Assembly (NCBI GenBank): GCA_029891345.1
Contig: CM057009.1
Span: 298,073,466-298,137,465 of the forward strand
Origin: Dryococelus australis
Taxonomy: Eukaryota; Arthropoda; Insecta; Phasmatodea; Phasmatidae
Reading direction: 5' to 3'
Length of the DNA: 64,000 bases
Under the pieces are notes generated by a model, which saw nothing but the letters and a program-made list of their open reading frames with translations, did no database searches and was not told the DNA's origin. Positions within the stretch are counted from its first letter, which is position 1; each line of letters starts with the position of its first letter. Below, piece after piece: positions 12,070 through 22,205 of this stretch. Position numbers and translations under genes: made by a program.

Positions 12070-13745
12070 TAAAATGTGACTTCTACTTTTACACCTGTCA
12101 AATGGGTTGTTTACTGTTTACAGCTTTTCAAAGAATTCTGTCATATATCAAAAACCATTCCGTACGAATATTCACAGTTTAGGCCTCTAACATTATTTAG
12201 TTCTGCTTTATAACGTTTTAAAAATGCCTGAATTGACGACAGTTGTAACGGTTAATTTACACTAACATATTTGTTTTCCACAACATAGCACAATACATGT
12301 AATGAACATTATTATTTTGCCGCGACTGTGTTTAACACTGTTACAACTGCGAGGTAAAGGGCTGTACTAATTATCCTTTTGTTATTGATATGTGTTGGGT
12401 TATTTCTTTAAACGGACGGCCTCAGTTTGAATAATGAAGGAATAATCAGTCCAACGAAAAAGACATTAAAATCAAGCATGCAACTCGTGTTGCTCATTTT
12501 TTATCACACAAACTTAAAAAATATAGCGGTGAACATGCACACAAATAAGCCTACCGTAACTTTTATTCCGCTCACATTTATATGTATTGCTACTTACTGT
12601 GTATTAGGTTCACTGAAATTTATTGGGGCTGGGCTTGGTTATTTTGTTGGGATTAGTGGTAAATCACGTTACACGACTGTGTTTCAAACACCCAGGGCAA
12701 AGGTACAACATTGTGATAAACAGACGTTGATGTAAATAAATAACTTAGTCATAAAAACAGTTCACATTTAAAACATATGAATACTTCACATCAAATATTT
12801 GAAATCATGCACACACACAGATCCAGCGACGATCACCACGCAGCAACACCATGCTATTTCACAGACAGCAGTTAACGAAACAGTATATTTATTTCTGCCG
12901 TGGAAATGCAGATCTATCACAACATCATAACTTGCTTAGGTAGGTTTAAAAAACATGTCTACAAACGTGATGTGGTAATTTGAAGTATTTTCCGGAGTGA
13001 GTATAATTTACGCTTCGTTTGGTAAAAAAGCAACATGCCATGTCATGGCTCTCCACGTCTGCCAACTTCACTTTGTTTCTGCCCCCCCCCCCCCCCAATC
13101 ATAAATATATTAAAATAAGTAATCAAACATTAAAATCTCTTTTCAATTGTAAATTATACATTTAAAAATCATTATTTTGCTGTAATAAGTATAAAATATG
13201 CTCCAATAGGAAACATGTAAAATATTTCAACTTACTAGCATAGTAAAATTTCCTGAGTGTGAAAGAGACAAAAAAAGAGAGAGAGCAACAAGTCTCGCTC
13301 AACAGACACTTGCTTTCTTGCTTGATAAAACAACACTGTACCATTACGGCCTACTCATGATTTCTTCCGCTGTTATGTTAAACTGTAAAAAGGAGTTATG
13401 TTGCCATTGGTGCTATCTAAATATTTAAATAGGCACAACTTATTTACAAATAGAATACTATAAAACTAGGTTAAAATAATGTTTTAACTATGAACTATTT
13501 CTTACCGGACGTTGCCAACACGTTGCTGCTCTCGCTGCTGTTGATTCATATTTAAAAATAAATAAATATTACAAGTTATAGAAGATATTAAGGTAAAGTT
13601 TCATTTATTCAATAATACAATACTCTAAAGTTAAGCACAGTGTTATATATTTGTGGAATACAGGTTATTGAAAAAACAGGTTGACATGTTATGCCTTGAG
13701 TGTTTTTTCAAAGGGTGATTTTCATAGGTCGCTTCCAAGGACTAT
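11869..13745. repeat. Polinton segment duplicated at 40,629-42,523 (copy 1)
   Basis: Same-strand similarity to 40,629-42,523 runs over the whole segment at high identity by eye. It starts at CTATAGTCCATT inside the ATPase coding sequence and ends at GCTTCCAAGGACTATA. The two ends are imperfect inverted repeats of each other. Beyond both ends similarity stops. The segment holds the ATPase N-terminus and about 1.7 kb of AT-rich spacer. Confidence 0.85.
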
Positions 13746-13748
13746 ATA
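12070..13748. other. AT-rich spacer between divergent Polinton genes
   Basis: No firm gene was found. A 102-codon plus frame at 12,427-12,735 (hydrophobic stretch FIPLTFICIATYCVLGSL) could encode a small membrane protein, but the second copy at 41,220-41,470 is shifted, which argues against selection. A C15 run lies near 13,081. The spacer probably holds the start regions for the leftward ATPase and rightward capsid genes; no box was clear enough to mark. Confidence 0.4.
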
Positions 13749-13855
13749 TATGAACACACAAACACACATGCATGCGCACACACACACATGAATGCGCACA
13801 CACACACATGAATGCACACACACACACACACATGCACACACACACACATATGATC
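13749..13855. repeat. (CA)n microsatellite
   Basis: Interrupted CA repeat with CATG and CATGAATG interruptions, directly right of the duplicated Polinton segment. Confidence 0.9.
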
Positions 13856-13872
13856 GTACACAGTCTTAAATA

Positions 13873-14175
13873 ATGTCTTGTGCTAGACATATCAAAAAAG
13901 GTACTGGAGTCTTAAACACACTTAATCTACCGTTTGTACTGCATTTACACAAATATAACTATTGCAGACCTAGTACACAATTTGCAAAACATTTGGCTCG
14001 TAACAACCAGGGAACAAATGCATTAGTCGAAGTGTGCAAACAACAGGACATATCTTAAATGCAAACAAACAATATAAAGAAAGTCATCATATTGCAGACA
14101 TACTTTTTGCTGACAAAGCAGAAAATATTATAAACAATCCTACTGCCACAACTAGGAAAAAAAAATTGGGGCGTG
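13873..14175 (+). pseudogene. Parvovirus-like phospholipase A2 domain of Polinton
   Basis: The frame contains LNLPFVLHLHKYNYCRPST, then LARNNQGTNALVEVCKQQDIS. This follows the secreted-PLA2-like domain of Polintons and parvovirus VP1: the YCGPG calcium-binding loop (here YCRPS, so two Gly are lost) and the D/E-x-x-C-K-x-H-D-I-x-Y catalytic block (here VCKQQDIS, with the catalytic His replaced by Gln). After a shift near 14,060 a second frame continues with ANKQYKESHHIADILFADKA, matching the helix after the active site. The enzyme would cleave phospholipids during particle entry; with both sites altered this copy should be inactive. Confidence 0.72.
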
Positions 14176-14387
14176 GGTAGTTTGAAAAGTTATGCGGAAT
14201 AAAGTTAAAAGAGGAATGTAGCACCATACCTCAAAGAGACCACTGAAAAGAGTCACAGGGGAATAAAAAGGTGGATTCCTCCCATCCTTAATTTCATGCT
14301 CTAAGTGCGCTGGGCGCCCTCCTGGATGGGACTTTGGGAATCAGCAGAGTAGTTACACAAAGAACGAACAACCCAGGTGGAAAATGA

Positions 14388-14840
14388 ATGATTCTTCGTT
14401 CTTACAAAGTGGGGGATGGATCATTGAAGAAAAAATTCAAAATGAGGGAAAACACGGAGACAATCCTAAACAGTCTTCCAGCTTGCGCGCTCACAAACAA
14501 AGACATTCGTGAGTATGTGAAAAAACGTAAAATACCATACTTCCCAGGTGTGGACATGAGAGATGGCTTACCACAAAAACCATACTTTTGGGAATGTATG
14601 ATTGTTAAATTAGATTCTAAACAAAATGATGAAACACACTGGGTTTCAATAACTAAAAATGGACATCATTGCAAATATTATGACAGTTACACAGACTTAT
14701 GTCTTCCATTAGAAATATGTAACTATTTACAGGATACACAAATCATGTACAATTATGAAACCGAACAATTAGAGGAAACATATAACTGTGGACATTTATG
14801 TTTACAATTCCTAACTATAAATAAGATACACTCTCCTTAA
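14388..14840 (+). CDS. Polinton adenovirus-type cysteine protease (PRO)
   Basis: A 150-codon open frame, the best preserved Polinton gene here. The family matures capsid proteins. Visible elements: NKDIREYVKKRKIPYFPGV (the N-terminal motif shared by Polinton proteases), the catalytic His in DETHWVSITKNG, the acidic residue in YYDSYTDLCLP, and the Cys region YNCGHLCLQFL, where the usual Gln before Cys is His. Upstream, a basic linker (near 14,150-14,390) likely joins it to the PLA2 frame in one precursor, as in related elements. The length fits the protease alone. The first ATG used may be internal to the original gene. Whether it is expressed is unknown. Confidence 0.8.
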   Translation: MILRSYKVGDGSLKKKFKMRENTETILNSLPACALTNKDIREYVKKRKIPYFPGVDMRDGLPQKPYFWECMIVKLDSKQNDETHWVSITKNGHHCKYYDSYTDLCLPLEICNYLQDTQIMYNYETEQLEETYNCGHLCLQFLTINKIHSP

Positions 14841-15111
14841 AGCCACCAGTAGCATAGTAAAATGTCAATCACACTGACCTTAAGCAGAAACTCATCACAA
14901 CTGCGTTCAGTGTATTTCCCAGCCTTGAAGCTAGATGGTGAATAGCAAATGAGTTTAATTTAATTCGTAACATACAACAGTACACCAATACAGATACACA
15001 AAATCAAACATTCACACTGAACATTGGTAATGAAAAACATCACATTGTTATACCTGTAGTATAATACGAACTTTAAGATTTGAAAACATTCATAAAAGGA
15101 ACGGTTCCCCA

Positions 15112-16255
15112 AATGTTAAGTTCCTATTTCGCAGTAGTAGTAGGGAAATAAATGTTGACGTATAAGGAGTTGTGGAGTAGGAGCACAGGAACCACCCAGC
15201 CTCCATGATATTACGTCACCGTCCACCATCTTTGACCCATATGATCTTGACATTGACCTTGACCCCACAGACCTCTGGCCCCAAAAAAAAACCAAAAAAA
15301 GGCAACAAGAAATCCAATAAATCCTACAAAATTCTTAACAAAATATAAAAAATTTTGTATAAAAATTTTTACCATAAAATCGTTTTAAAATTTATAACAA
15401 ATGTATTATTCCAAAATTATATAAAAAAAATATATTTAAAATGTTTAGTAAAAATCATAAAAAAAATAATTAAAACATTCTAGTCACCTGGTGGCCATTT
15501 TCCATAAAAATTTCCCATTTTCCTTTAAAATTTCCCCTTTTTCCTTTAAAATTGCTCCCCTAAAAATTTCTCACACAATCCCAAAAAATTGATAAAAACT
15601 TATGTAAAAATTTATTTAAAAAAAAAAAACTTACATTTCTGGAGATCCTCGCAGCAGCATGTCCAGCAGACGACTGACTCCCTCACCTCCTCTCCCCCAT
15701 ATATATACATTCTATCGTATGCCGCCATATTTGTTTTTTTGCACCTCATTTGTTTATGTTACTGGAGGTGGCCATATTTGTTTCTTCATTCATCATTTGT
15801 TTATAAGTGTTACTGGAGGCAACCATATTTATTTTTTCGTTCATCATTTGTTTATATATGTTACTGGAGGATGCCATGTTGGGAGGCAGCCATCTTGCTG
15901 GATGAAATCCTCCATGTTTGTTTTTTAATTTCATTTGTTTTAGAGTTTGTGTCTTACCTTCCTTCAATTACCATAGTAGATTTCATATGTTTACATCGAC
16001 TATGTATGACCAGGTGACAGCTATGTTCGTTTATGTGTTTAAAGTTTAGATTGCAATGTTGGCCCCTGCTAATGTCTTTCATTGGCTACTCCACCGCCTT
16101 CGTTCCATCAATTACTCACTTTAGTTCCGACTCCCCACATGTTAGATTATATTTTTTGACACATAGATAGTATCGATTATGCCGCCTGTACCGAATGGTG
16201 ACATTGACCATTCCTGCAAAGTACTTAATTTGTCATAATTTTTTTTATTCTTACA
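15112..16255. mobile_element. Insertion inside the penton-like gene
   Basis: About 1.1 kb of unrelated sequence separates the two halves of the capsid gene. It begins with AGTAGTAGTAGGG, continues with a run of A-rich sequence (15,270-15,620) and includes a 47-50-bp tandem repeat. No coding capacity was recognised and no clear terminal repeats were found, so the class is unknown. Confidence 0.55.
15724..15915. repeat. Tandem repeat, about 48-bp unit, nearly four copies
   Basis: Units begin near 15,724, 15,771, 15,821 and 15,871. Each has CCATATTTGTTT at the start and GTTTATATATGTTACTGGAG (with small changes) at the end. The fourth unit is divergent and partial. Confidence 0.8.
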
Positions 16256-16532
16256 TAAAAAGTGGGTATATTTATTGAAATAAAACACAACAAATATTTT
16301 TATATACAATTTATTCTACACATGATGAAATACACGCCTACAATCACATTACAGGAATTCACTTGTTCAGTTATGTCAGGATATATAATAACTGAAAAAC
16401 CAAATACATATATTTATCTTCCGGTAATAGTTAATCGCATTGGCAAAATAATTGCCACTATAGTTGATCTAAGCGGCAAGCTTATTAACTTTAGAAATGA
16501 AGAGGTAACCATACTTATACATCTGAAAAAAG

Positions 16533-16652
16533 ATGAATAGTAAGTACTATAAGAAGAGAGAGATTTTGTGTAATGCACCAAAAAATGGTGATTGTTTACC
16601 ATACTCAATATGTTCATCCCATTCACAAGACAATACCTATAAAAAGATGTAA
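16533..16652 (+). CDS. Short frame between capsid genes
   Basis: A 39-codon frame overlaps the end of the penton-like gene: its ATG lies inside the last codons. It reads MNSKYYKKREILCNAPKNGD then CLPYSICSS. The Cys-x-Ala-Pro-x-Asn-Gly pattern recalls the N-terminal stretch of a small Polinton gene upstream of the major capsid gene, but the match is weak and it may be a truncated remnant. Confidence 0.25.
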   Translation: MNSKYYKKREILCNAPKNGDCLPYSICSSHSQDNTYKKM

Positions 16653-16751
16653 AAGATAATGCTAAAGTGTTCAGTTCAATTAGGACACTGATACACTGAA
16701 CATGACAAAACAAATTATTATTAAGTGAATTAGGATGTAAAGTGAATAAAA

Positions 16752-17875
16752 ATGGAAGACATGCTTAATGTCGAGCAGCCCATAACTTATGAAGACTATA
16801 AGAAATACAGAGATTCATATCGATGAAACATTTTGAGTGGAACCTTATACGTTTCCATCAGAAATACAAATTCCCATACAAAATCACAACATATACACTT
16901 TGCCTTTGAAATTGGCTTTGTGGTTCACAAGTACAATTAAAAAGACAGATGATGGAACTAACCCCATAACTACGGAATAGTTTGCAATGGTATACATAAT
17001 CTGATAAGTGGATTGGCATACTTATTGAATGGTGTGGAAATTGACCAGACTCGAGATGTGGGTATTACATCCACACTAAAGAATTACCTCTCATTAACAA
17101 CAAACAATGTTAACAAATGCATTATATATGGGTAAAACCATGCTGATAATTACAAACTGCTCATTAGCCCTGGAGGAAAATACGAAGTTGTCATACTGTT
17201 GAGCATGGTACTGGGATTCGCTGAAGACTATAAACATATTATCATAAATGCTAAAAAAGAATTGGTTATTCTATTTTGCAATACACATGTGAAAGTTATA
17301 TGCAACATGGCTAATGAAGATGAAGGCATTACTTTTGAACTAAGTCGCATAGAATTGTTGATGCTGCATATTGAAATTAACACTTGTGAGTGCATGAAAT
17401 TTCTTAAATATATTGAAAAAGGGAAAAATCTAGATCTTGTACTCAGTTCCTGGAGTCTGGAGACGTTCCTTTTAGTAACACCATTCAAGAAAGTTGTAAG
17501 GCATGTAAAATCAAGTTTCTCAAATGAAAAACCGAGACACGTCATTATATGTTTCCAAACCAACAGTCATAATAACTTCAGAGCGGATAAGTCATTATTT
17601 GATCAATGCAATGTTAAATACATTAAACTATTTCTTAATACTAAAGTTTACCTGTACATGAACTTTAACACACATTTTGTACAATATGTACATACAATTC
17701 CAAGAGACATATTATTCGAAACACAGATCCTGAAACATTAAAAAATAAAGCTCCTTTGTTCATGTATAATGTTAACAAACAAAAATTCTCTATAAATAAC
17801 AGTGTTATTGATTCACATATTGAAATAACTATGAACACAAACATTTCCCAAAATACTCAAACTTACACTTAATCA
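16752..17875 (+). pseudogene. Polinton double jelly-roll major capsid protein
   Basis: This protein forms the hexon-like capsid shell. The start ATG at 16,752 gives MEDMLNVEQPITYEDYKKYR before a stop. Broken frames then show NGIHNLISGLAYLLNGVEID (cut by shifts) and DVGITSTLKNYLSLTTNN. From 17,199 a 180-codon open frame has LGFAEDYKHIIINAKKEL, LSSWSLETFLLVTPF, NEKPRHVIICFQTNS and FDQCNVKYIKLFLNTKVY, all at the order and spacing of the family. A final frame (to 17,872) has APLFMYNVNKQKFSINNS and IDSHIEITMNTNI, the closing strand region. The total length is close to that of intact relatives. Several stops and shifts make it non-functional. Confidence 0.8.
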
Positions 17876-18147
17876 TTCATGATAGACTAGTATCTTATAA
17901 TGTTCGCAATATGTTAGTCAAGGTATTAACATAATTGTGTTTTCAGTGTATGACGTAATGTCAAGTAAACATGTTCTGTAATATTCAATGTTTCCAAGCA
18001 CCAAATAGGTTTATTATTAAGGAAATGGCTATCAAAGACATACACAACCATATCACTGTGTTCACATTGAAACAAATTTTTGACTGGAAAAGTCGGAAGT
18101 ATAAGCAAAAAAAAAAAAAAAAAAAAAAAAAAAGTTAGTGTGGGAGA
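17876..18147. other. Spacer with poly-A run
   Basis: AT-rich spacer after the capsid gene, containing an A25-30 run near 18,107-18,133. The run could be the tail of an inserted retroposon, but no body was recognised. Confidence 0.4.
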
Positions 18148-18435
18148 GTGAATGTATGGAGTACTGTGACTCACCCTCTATTTTCAAAAAAATATCTCAA
18201 AAATGAGGAGATATTTGTATATGGAGTGAATCAAAAACCTATTCTAGCAAGTGTATGGAATGGTAAAACAATAGATATACATAAAGTGTATAAGTGTCCA
18301 TCGTTCAAAAATTATGTGAAATGTATGGATACAAAAACACCATTCATTTCTGCAGGAGAAAATTCTAAATTAATGGTTAAGTGGACATTACTGATGGACT
18401 GGGGTGAGAAGAGGGTTACCCCGATTGAGGTATAA
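18148..18435 (+). CDS. Unassigned Polinton-region frame A
   Basis: A 95-codon open frame: MNVWSTVTHPLFSKKYLKNE, then EIFVYGVNQKPILASVWNGK, a Cys pair (KCPSFKNYVKCMDTKTPF) and a terminal WTLLMDWGEKRV. I do not recognise it. The mix of short beta-prone stretches, Trp and Cys looks like an extracellular or virion surface domain rather than an enzyme. It follows the major capsid gene on the same strand and may form one broken gene with the frames up to about 20,600. Confidence 0.35.
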   Translation: MNVWSTVTHPLFSKKYLKNEEIFVYGVNQKPILASVWNGKTIDIHKVYKCPSFKNYVKCMDTKTPFISAGENSKLMVKWTLLMDWGEKRVTPIEV

Positions 18436-18925
18436 ATACACCGCGAATCACGGTATTGTATCACTACAGTGTAGGATGCAATTGAGAAATTTAATCCTGG
18501 ATTCAAGTATGCAAGTGTTCTCCCGGGATATAAAAAAGTTTGGTTTCAGGTTTATGACAATATTATGCTTCAAATTAAAATGTCTAATGGAGAGGAACAT
18601 TGGAGTTTTTCAGTAAATAGTCCGGAACACAATACACATATGAAGAAGTCAGCGAATGTAATGGGCACGAGTGTGATGTGTTTAATTTGTGGCTGGACAC
18701 AATATTGCCATGCTGTTTATATGAATTAGAGAATTATGTTCTAAATGAACAGATCTCAAAATGTATGTCAGATAGGCAAATAAAATATATGCTACAAAGG
18801 GACTGTTGCACCATACCTTTAATCTGGATGGAAAAATGTAATAAAATAGAAAATATTACTGAAGTTCCCAGCGAAAACAGACTGTTAGTCTTACCCTGCG
18901 GTATGTGGATATGTAGGATTTGAGA
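18420..18925 (+). pseudogene. Unassigned Polinton-region frames B with repeated module
   Basis: Overlapping plus frames read FNPGFKYASVLPGYKKVWFQ, VYDNIMLQIKMSNGEEHWSF, then after a shift SECNGHECDVFNLWLDTILP and YMLQRDCCTIPLIWMEKC (to 18,921). A module with aromatic-x-aromatic-Lys/Gln, a Tyr-Asp turn, an E-H-W triplet and a paired Cys (ECN.HEC) recurs at 19,090-19,250. No known family was recognised. It is likely part of a long structural protein encoded next to the capsid genes. Confidence 0.35.
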
Positions 18926-19019
18926 AAGCAAGAAGAACAATTTTAGTTTCAAATAAAAAGAAAGTCAACATGGCTGCCATCCTATATAGCCAAGGGGTAT
19001 CTGCATCAGTGTTTCAGTC

Positions 19020-19260
19020 ATTCCTATATAGGCATGGAATGGATCTTCACCCCAGGAAGTGACTATGAGGTGTTACAAGTAGAGTATAGATGAGTATATT
19101 TCAAACTATATGATGGTGTTTTGCAGACACAAGTATGCAATGATATTGAACATTGGTGTTACACCTATGATTCATATCAAGGCGTTAGGTTTGGTGAAGG
19201 AATTGAATGCAACAACACTGAGTGTGCTGTGCATTATCTCAGACTCCCGTCAGTGATTTG
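19020..19260 (+). pseudogene. Second copy of the repeated module (frame C)
   Basis: The frame reads VYFKLYDGVLQTQVCNDIEH then WCYTYDSYQGVRFGEGIECN and NTECAVHYLRLPS. Position by position it parallels the module at 18,540-18,690 (V-W/Y-F-Q/K-x-Y-D; E-H-W; E-C-N-x-x-E-C; L-x-L). This suggests an internal duplication in one original protein. It is flanked by stops. Further fragments (CGNGKIPYELTHPDSG near 19,320; DVDVFEPVNEFGYLLVTGC near 19,900) look like additional pieces. Confidence 0.35.
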
Positions 19261-20404
19261 CTGTGTTCTCTACAAGACTTAATTGTAGCAAGCTTTAACA
19301 AAGAGATTGTAGACGTATGCGGCAATGGAAAAATCCCCTATGAACTTACCCACCCTGACTCTGGGATCAACATCCAGTGGAAGGAAGTGTGACTGGGATA
19401 CTCACACATTTATTTTCTAACAAGGAAATCTCTCATTTCCATCTGTGCGTAATAGTTGGACATGTAAAGTTGTCAACTCTCATCCCCATTAATTTTGCTT
19501 CCTGCGCCAAGTGTAAGAATGAAGTTTCATCCAAAAGGCAACAACTCTCTCATCGAACATGGTTTGTATTCTATGAGGTATCAATTACTGCTTTAATGTT
19601 ACACATTTAAGGAAATGTATGAGGACAATATTCATCTTTCATGTACATATGGTCCTGGTTTCATGTTAACAAGCAATAAGCCTTGTATAATTGATTGTAG
19701 TGTAACCAATGTGATCGTTCAAACTGTTATGTTAATAAGTGTAGACCGTACATCATAGCGAAAACACGGAATGTGAAATGAAAAGGTAAACATACTGCCA
19801 CAATTTATAGTATTGACAGAGAAAGTTAATAACATAATATTTACAGTTCAAGTCATACACAACAATTACAATACTTTGAACATTGTAATGGGGATGTAGA
19901 TGTTTTTGAGCCAGTAAATGAGTTTGGGTATTTATTGGTTACAGGATGTGTATAATGAAAGTGTTTTGTGCAAAGGAATGTTAAACTAGGTCAAGCAAAG
20001 TTCAACCCACAAACTTTTCTTGATCGTAGTATCGGATGCTAGAGTAAAGTGGCAATGAAGTCAATTTCTCATGTGTATGTTTTGAAAAAATCAAAATGCA
20101 AAGTTAATATTTCCAGGTTCTTTAGATGCTTGTTGCAATGTAAATTGTTTAGGGGGAAAAAAAAAAAAAAAAAAAACTTGTATATTGTTCGTAAGTTGGC
20201 ATTCAGGGATGGCATATTTTCATCCCAGCAACCAATACATTAGCATTACTCCAGGTAAATTAATGTTTTGTATGCATATTGGAGGAATGGTTTGCTTAGA
20301 CAGTTTTCTGAAAGTTTTGGCTCCATTTTCCATTTCCGAATTATGCATTTTCTGTTATTGAATTATAAGGCGCATCAGTTAATTCAATCTCCTGAAATAA
20401 AAAA

Positions 20405-20596
20405 ATGTCCACCACAGCACACGACACAAAATACCTCGCTACCTGCAAGTATAACGAAGTTTACTCTCACTTCTTGAAAACATACCCAGACCTGGTTCAA
20501 AACATAGTGTTGCATGCTCCAGATTGCAGTATAGTAGTTTGTACGCAAACATATAATAAAAAACCTAAACTAAGTCGAAGGAAACATAAACAATGA
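20405..20596 (+). CDS. Unassigned Polinton-region frame D
   Basis: A 63-codon open frame with a basic tail: MSTTAHDTKYLATCKYNEVY, SHFLKTYPDLVQNIVLHAPD, and a C-terminus NKKPKLSRRKHKQ. The basic tail could bind nucleic acid or face the particle interior; this is inference only. It overlaps the next short frame (ATG at 20,593, MSNVTSQEQDIQGNVNQYIK), a stop-start overlap typical of compact viral-like genomes. Confidence 0.3.
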   Translation: MSTTAHDTKYLATCKYNEVYSHFLKTYPDLVQNIVLHAPDCSIVVCTQTYNKKPKLSRRKHKQ

Positions 20597-20685
20597 GCAA
20601 TGTTACCTCTCAGGAACAAGATATTCAAGGAAATGTAAACCAATATATTAAATCAATATTTAATAGAATGGTAAACATTCTGTAA
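20593..20685 (+). CDS. Short helical frame at the end of the Polinton block
   Basis: A 30-codon frame with a Gln/Asn-rich start (MSNVTSQEQDIQGNVNQYIK) and a helical end, overlapping the stop of the frame before it. It is followed by AATAAATAG near 20,780, a possible polyadenylation signal. Too short for a family call. Confidence 0.2.
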   Translation: MSNVTSQEQDIQGNVNQYIKSIFNRMVNIL

Positions 20686-20800
20686 GCTTTTGAATGTATA
20701 ACCAAAGTGTTTGTCAAAAGTGTAAGAGTAATGTCAAAGTGTAACAGATACATGTAATGTATATGTTTTTTATATAACATAATAAATAGACTGAAAACTT

Positions 20801-21270
20801 AATTGTTTTTTATGACTTAACATTTCCTTCCACATGCAAGCTAATGAAAAGTGTGATGTTAACACTAGAATTAGTAACTTGATGTTACATTTGATTTAGG
20901 TTTGTAATCTGATGATATGTTTTTGCACATAATGTTACAATACGAAACTAGAATGCTAGAATGCTTTAATGCTAGAAAATAAACGTAACATAAAATACAT
21001 CCTAACCACCCCAAGGTTTCTGTCTGAAACTGTGGCGTTACCTGAATTCCTTCCCCTGCGAGAACAAAGAATGCAGGGATCCCCAGTATTTTTGTAAAAC
21101 CGTGACGATACCAGACATCCTTCCCCACATGTTGCGGGACAGTTTTTTGTCCCAACGGTGGTGTGAACACATATTGGCTTTGTAACCCTCAATAGTTGTG
21201 TAAATTTTTTTAACCTTAACCACACTGTCTTTTGAAATGGGTCACTGTGTCCTTAAGGAGGTGAGGAAGG
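20801..21270. other. Right flank of Polinton block; imperfect duplication
   Basis: No gene was recognised. A motif of about 45 bp (GTGGCGTTACCTGAATTCCT / GTGACGATACCAGACATCCT) occurs twice at about 21,027-21,140, each time followed by a CCCC-purine stretch, so the segment looks like a diverged tandem duplication. Confidence 0.35.
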
Positions 21271-21273
21271 GGG

Positions 21274-21305
21274 TATAAAAGGTAAAATACCCATTCTCTC
21301 TCAGT
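21274..21305 (+). promoter_or_regulatory. TATA box plus arthropod-type initiator
   Basis: TATAAAA at 21,274-21,280 is followed by TCAGT at 21,301-21,305, which puts the initiator A about 29 bases after the start of the TATA box, the normal RNA polymerase II spacing. A purine-rich stretch (GGAGGTGAGGAAGGGGG) lies just upstream. It is probably the promoter of an LTR or other retroelement whose gag-like frame starts at 21,531. Confidence 0.55.
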
Positions 21306-21530
21306 CTTTCTTTGGCAACAGAACCAAGAGGATGTCTCCGCTCTCCGTTTACTAAGAACTTCAACGGTCACTAAGATATCAGTTCTGGTGGTGTTTTGCA
21401 TAATGATAGAGGGTAGTGAGATCTCTGGTATTAGTAACGCAGTGTTAGTAATACAGTGTTACGGTTCCATCAGCTTCTGAGCTGAGGATTAAACAATTTT
21501 AAATGTAAGTAATACATTTTTTTTGCAGCC

Positions 21531-22205
21531 GTGTTGCCACCGCCCTCTACTACAACAGATGGACCGCCATCATGGGACATCAGGACCCCTGCTTCACCAA
21601 GACCCCTTTCTGCAGCAGCAGTTCCAAGGCCTTCCAGTCAACAGCCTCCCAGATCAATGCAGGCAGGGACGGTTTCCTCAACCACAATTGTCCACAGTGA
21701 GGTACCGACCAGTGCCTCTCCCTCGATTATTACGTCTCCATGTCAATGTGTAACCTCCATGACTCGAGCCTAGGAGGGAGGCGAGTACGTCTCCAGGAAA
21801 CTCCCTCCGATGGTCAAGTCAGACTTAGTACCCACGGGTATTGGGGCATCCACAAGGTCTCACCGAATATTGAAAGTCACCAGCCCAGCAGAGACTGCCT
21901 ACACAATACCTGTACCAAATGTTCAGCCGATGATACCTTCTGCAGAGGAAGGCACCCACAGCAGCACTCGGGCGCAAGAAGACCGCACCTGGGTCCCCGC
22001 CGGGACAGTAGCTGCCAAACCCAGCACCCAGAGACGAGCACTACCCGCGCATTCCAGCCGAGTTCTCCGGCCGCCGGGTTATTACCGAGAACCCCCATTG
22101 AGGCCCACTCCTGCATACCGGTGGCCTGTCTTACATCAGCCATCCAGAAAACATGGCAATCCACAGAAATGGGGGCACCGTAACAGACACCGCACACAGT
22201 GCTAA
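21531..22205 (+). pseudogene. Pro/Ser/Thr-rich gag-like frame
   Basis: Two frames in register (21,531-21,773 and 21,810-22,205) give a Pro/Ser/Thr-rich low-complexity protein (MLPPPSTTTDGPPSWDIRTP...) with a basic C-terminus ending KWGHRNRHRTQC, which may be the remnant of a zinc knuckle (only His and the last Cys remain). Such composition is common in retroelement gag proteins. It sits about 230 bases downstream of the TATA/Inr promoter; a TTTTTTTTGCAG acceptor-like site lies at 21,517-21,528. No pol domain follows. The family call is weak. Confidence 0.3.

Larger units (their letters stand above)
14862..16540 (+). pseudogene. Polinton penton-like minor capsid protein, split by insertion
   Basis: The single jelly-roll penton-like protein fills capsid vertices in Polintons. 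The N-terminus starts at the ATG at 14,862, 22 bases after the protease stop: MSITLTLSRNSSQLRSVYFP, a stop at 14,943, then ANEFNLIRNIQQYTNTDTQN and, past a second stop near 15,062, DLKTFIKGTVPQ in the same frame. It breaks near 15,112. The C-terminus resumes at about 16,262: FTCSVMSGYIITEKPN, TYIYLPVIVNRIGKII, VDLSGKLINFRNEEVTILIH. Both halves match the start and end of the family, so a 1.1-kb insertion lies between them. The C-terminal half is open for 92 codons. Confidence 0.75.
10260..20800. mobile_element. Degenerate Polinton/Maverick element (partial)
   Basis: A run of Polinton genes: coiled-coil protein and packaging ATPase on minus, then PLA2 domain, cysteine protease, penton-like protein, major capsid protein and further unassigned frames on plus. 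This set (ATPase, protease, two capsid proteins) is the virion-formation module of Polintons. Most genes are broken by stops or shifts and one by a 1.1-kb insertion. No protein-primed DNA polymerase B, no complete integrase and no terminal inverted repeats were found within these bounds, so the ends given are only the outer limits of recognised sequence. Confidence 0.8.

Noticed and set aside
13708-13890. Cys/Val-rich minus frame
   Set aside because: It is a translation of the (CA)n microsatellite.
21505-21528. GTAAGT...TTTTTTTTGCAG, which looks like a tiny intron
   Set aside because: 24 bases is far too short for a spliceosomal intron; only the acceptor-like tract may be of use.
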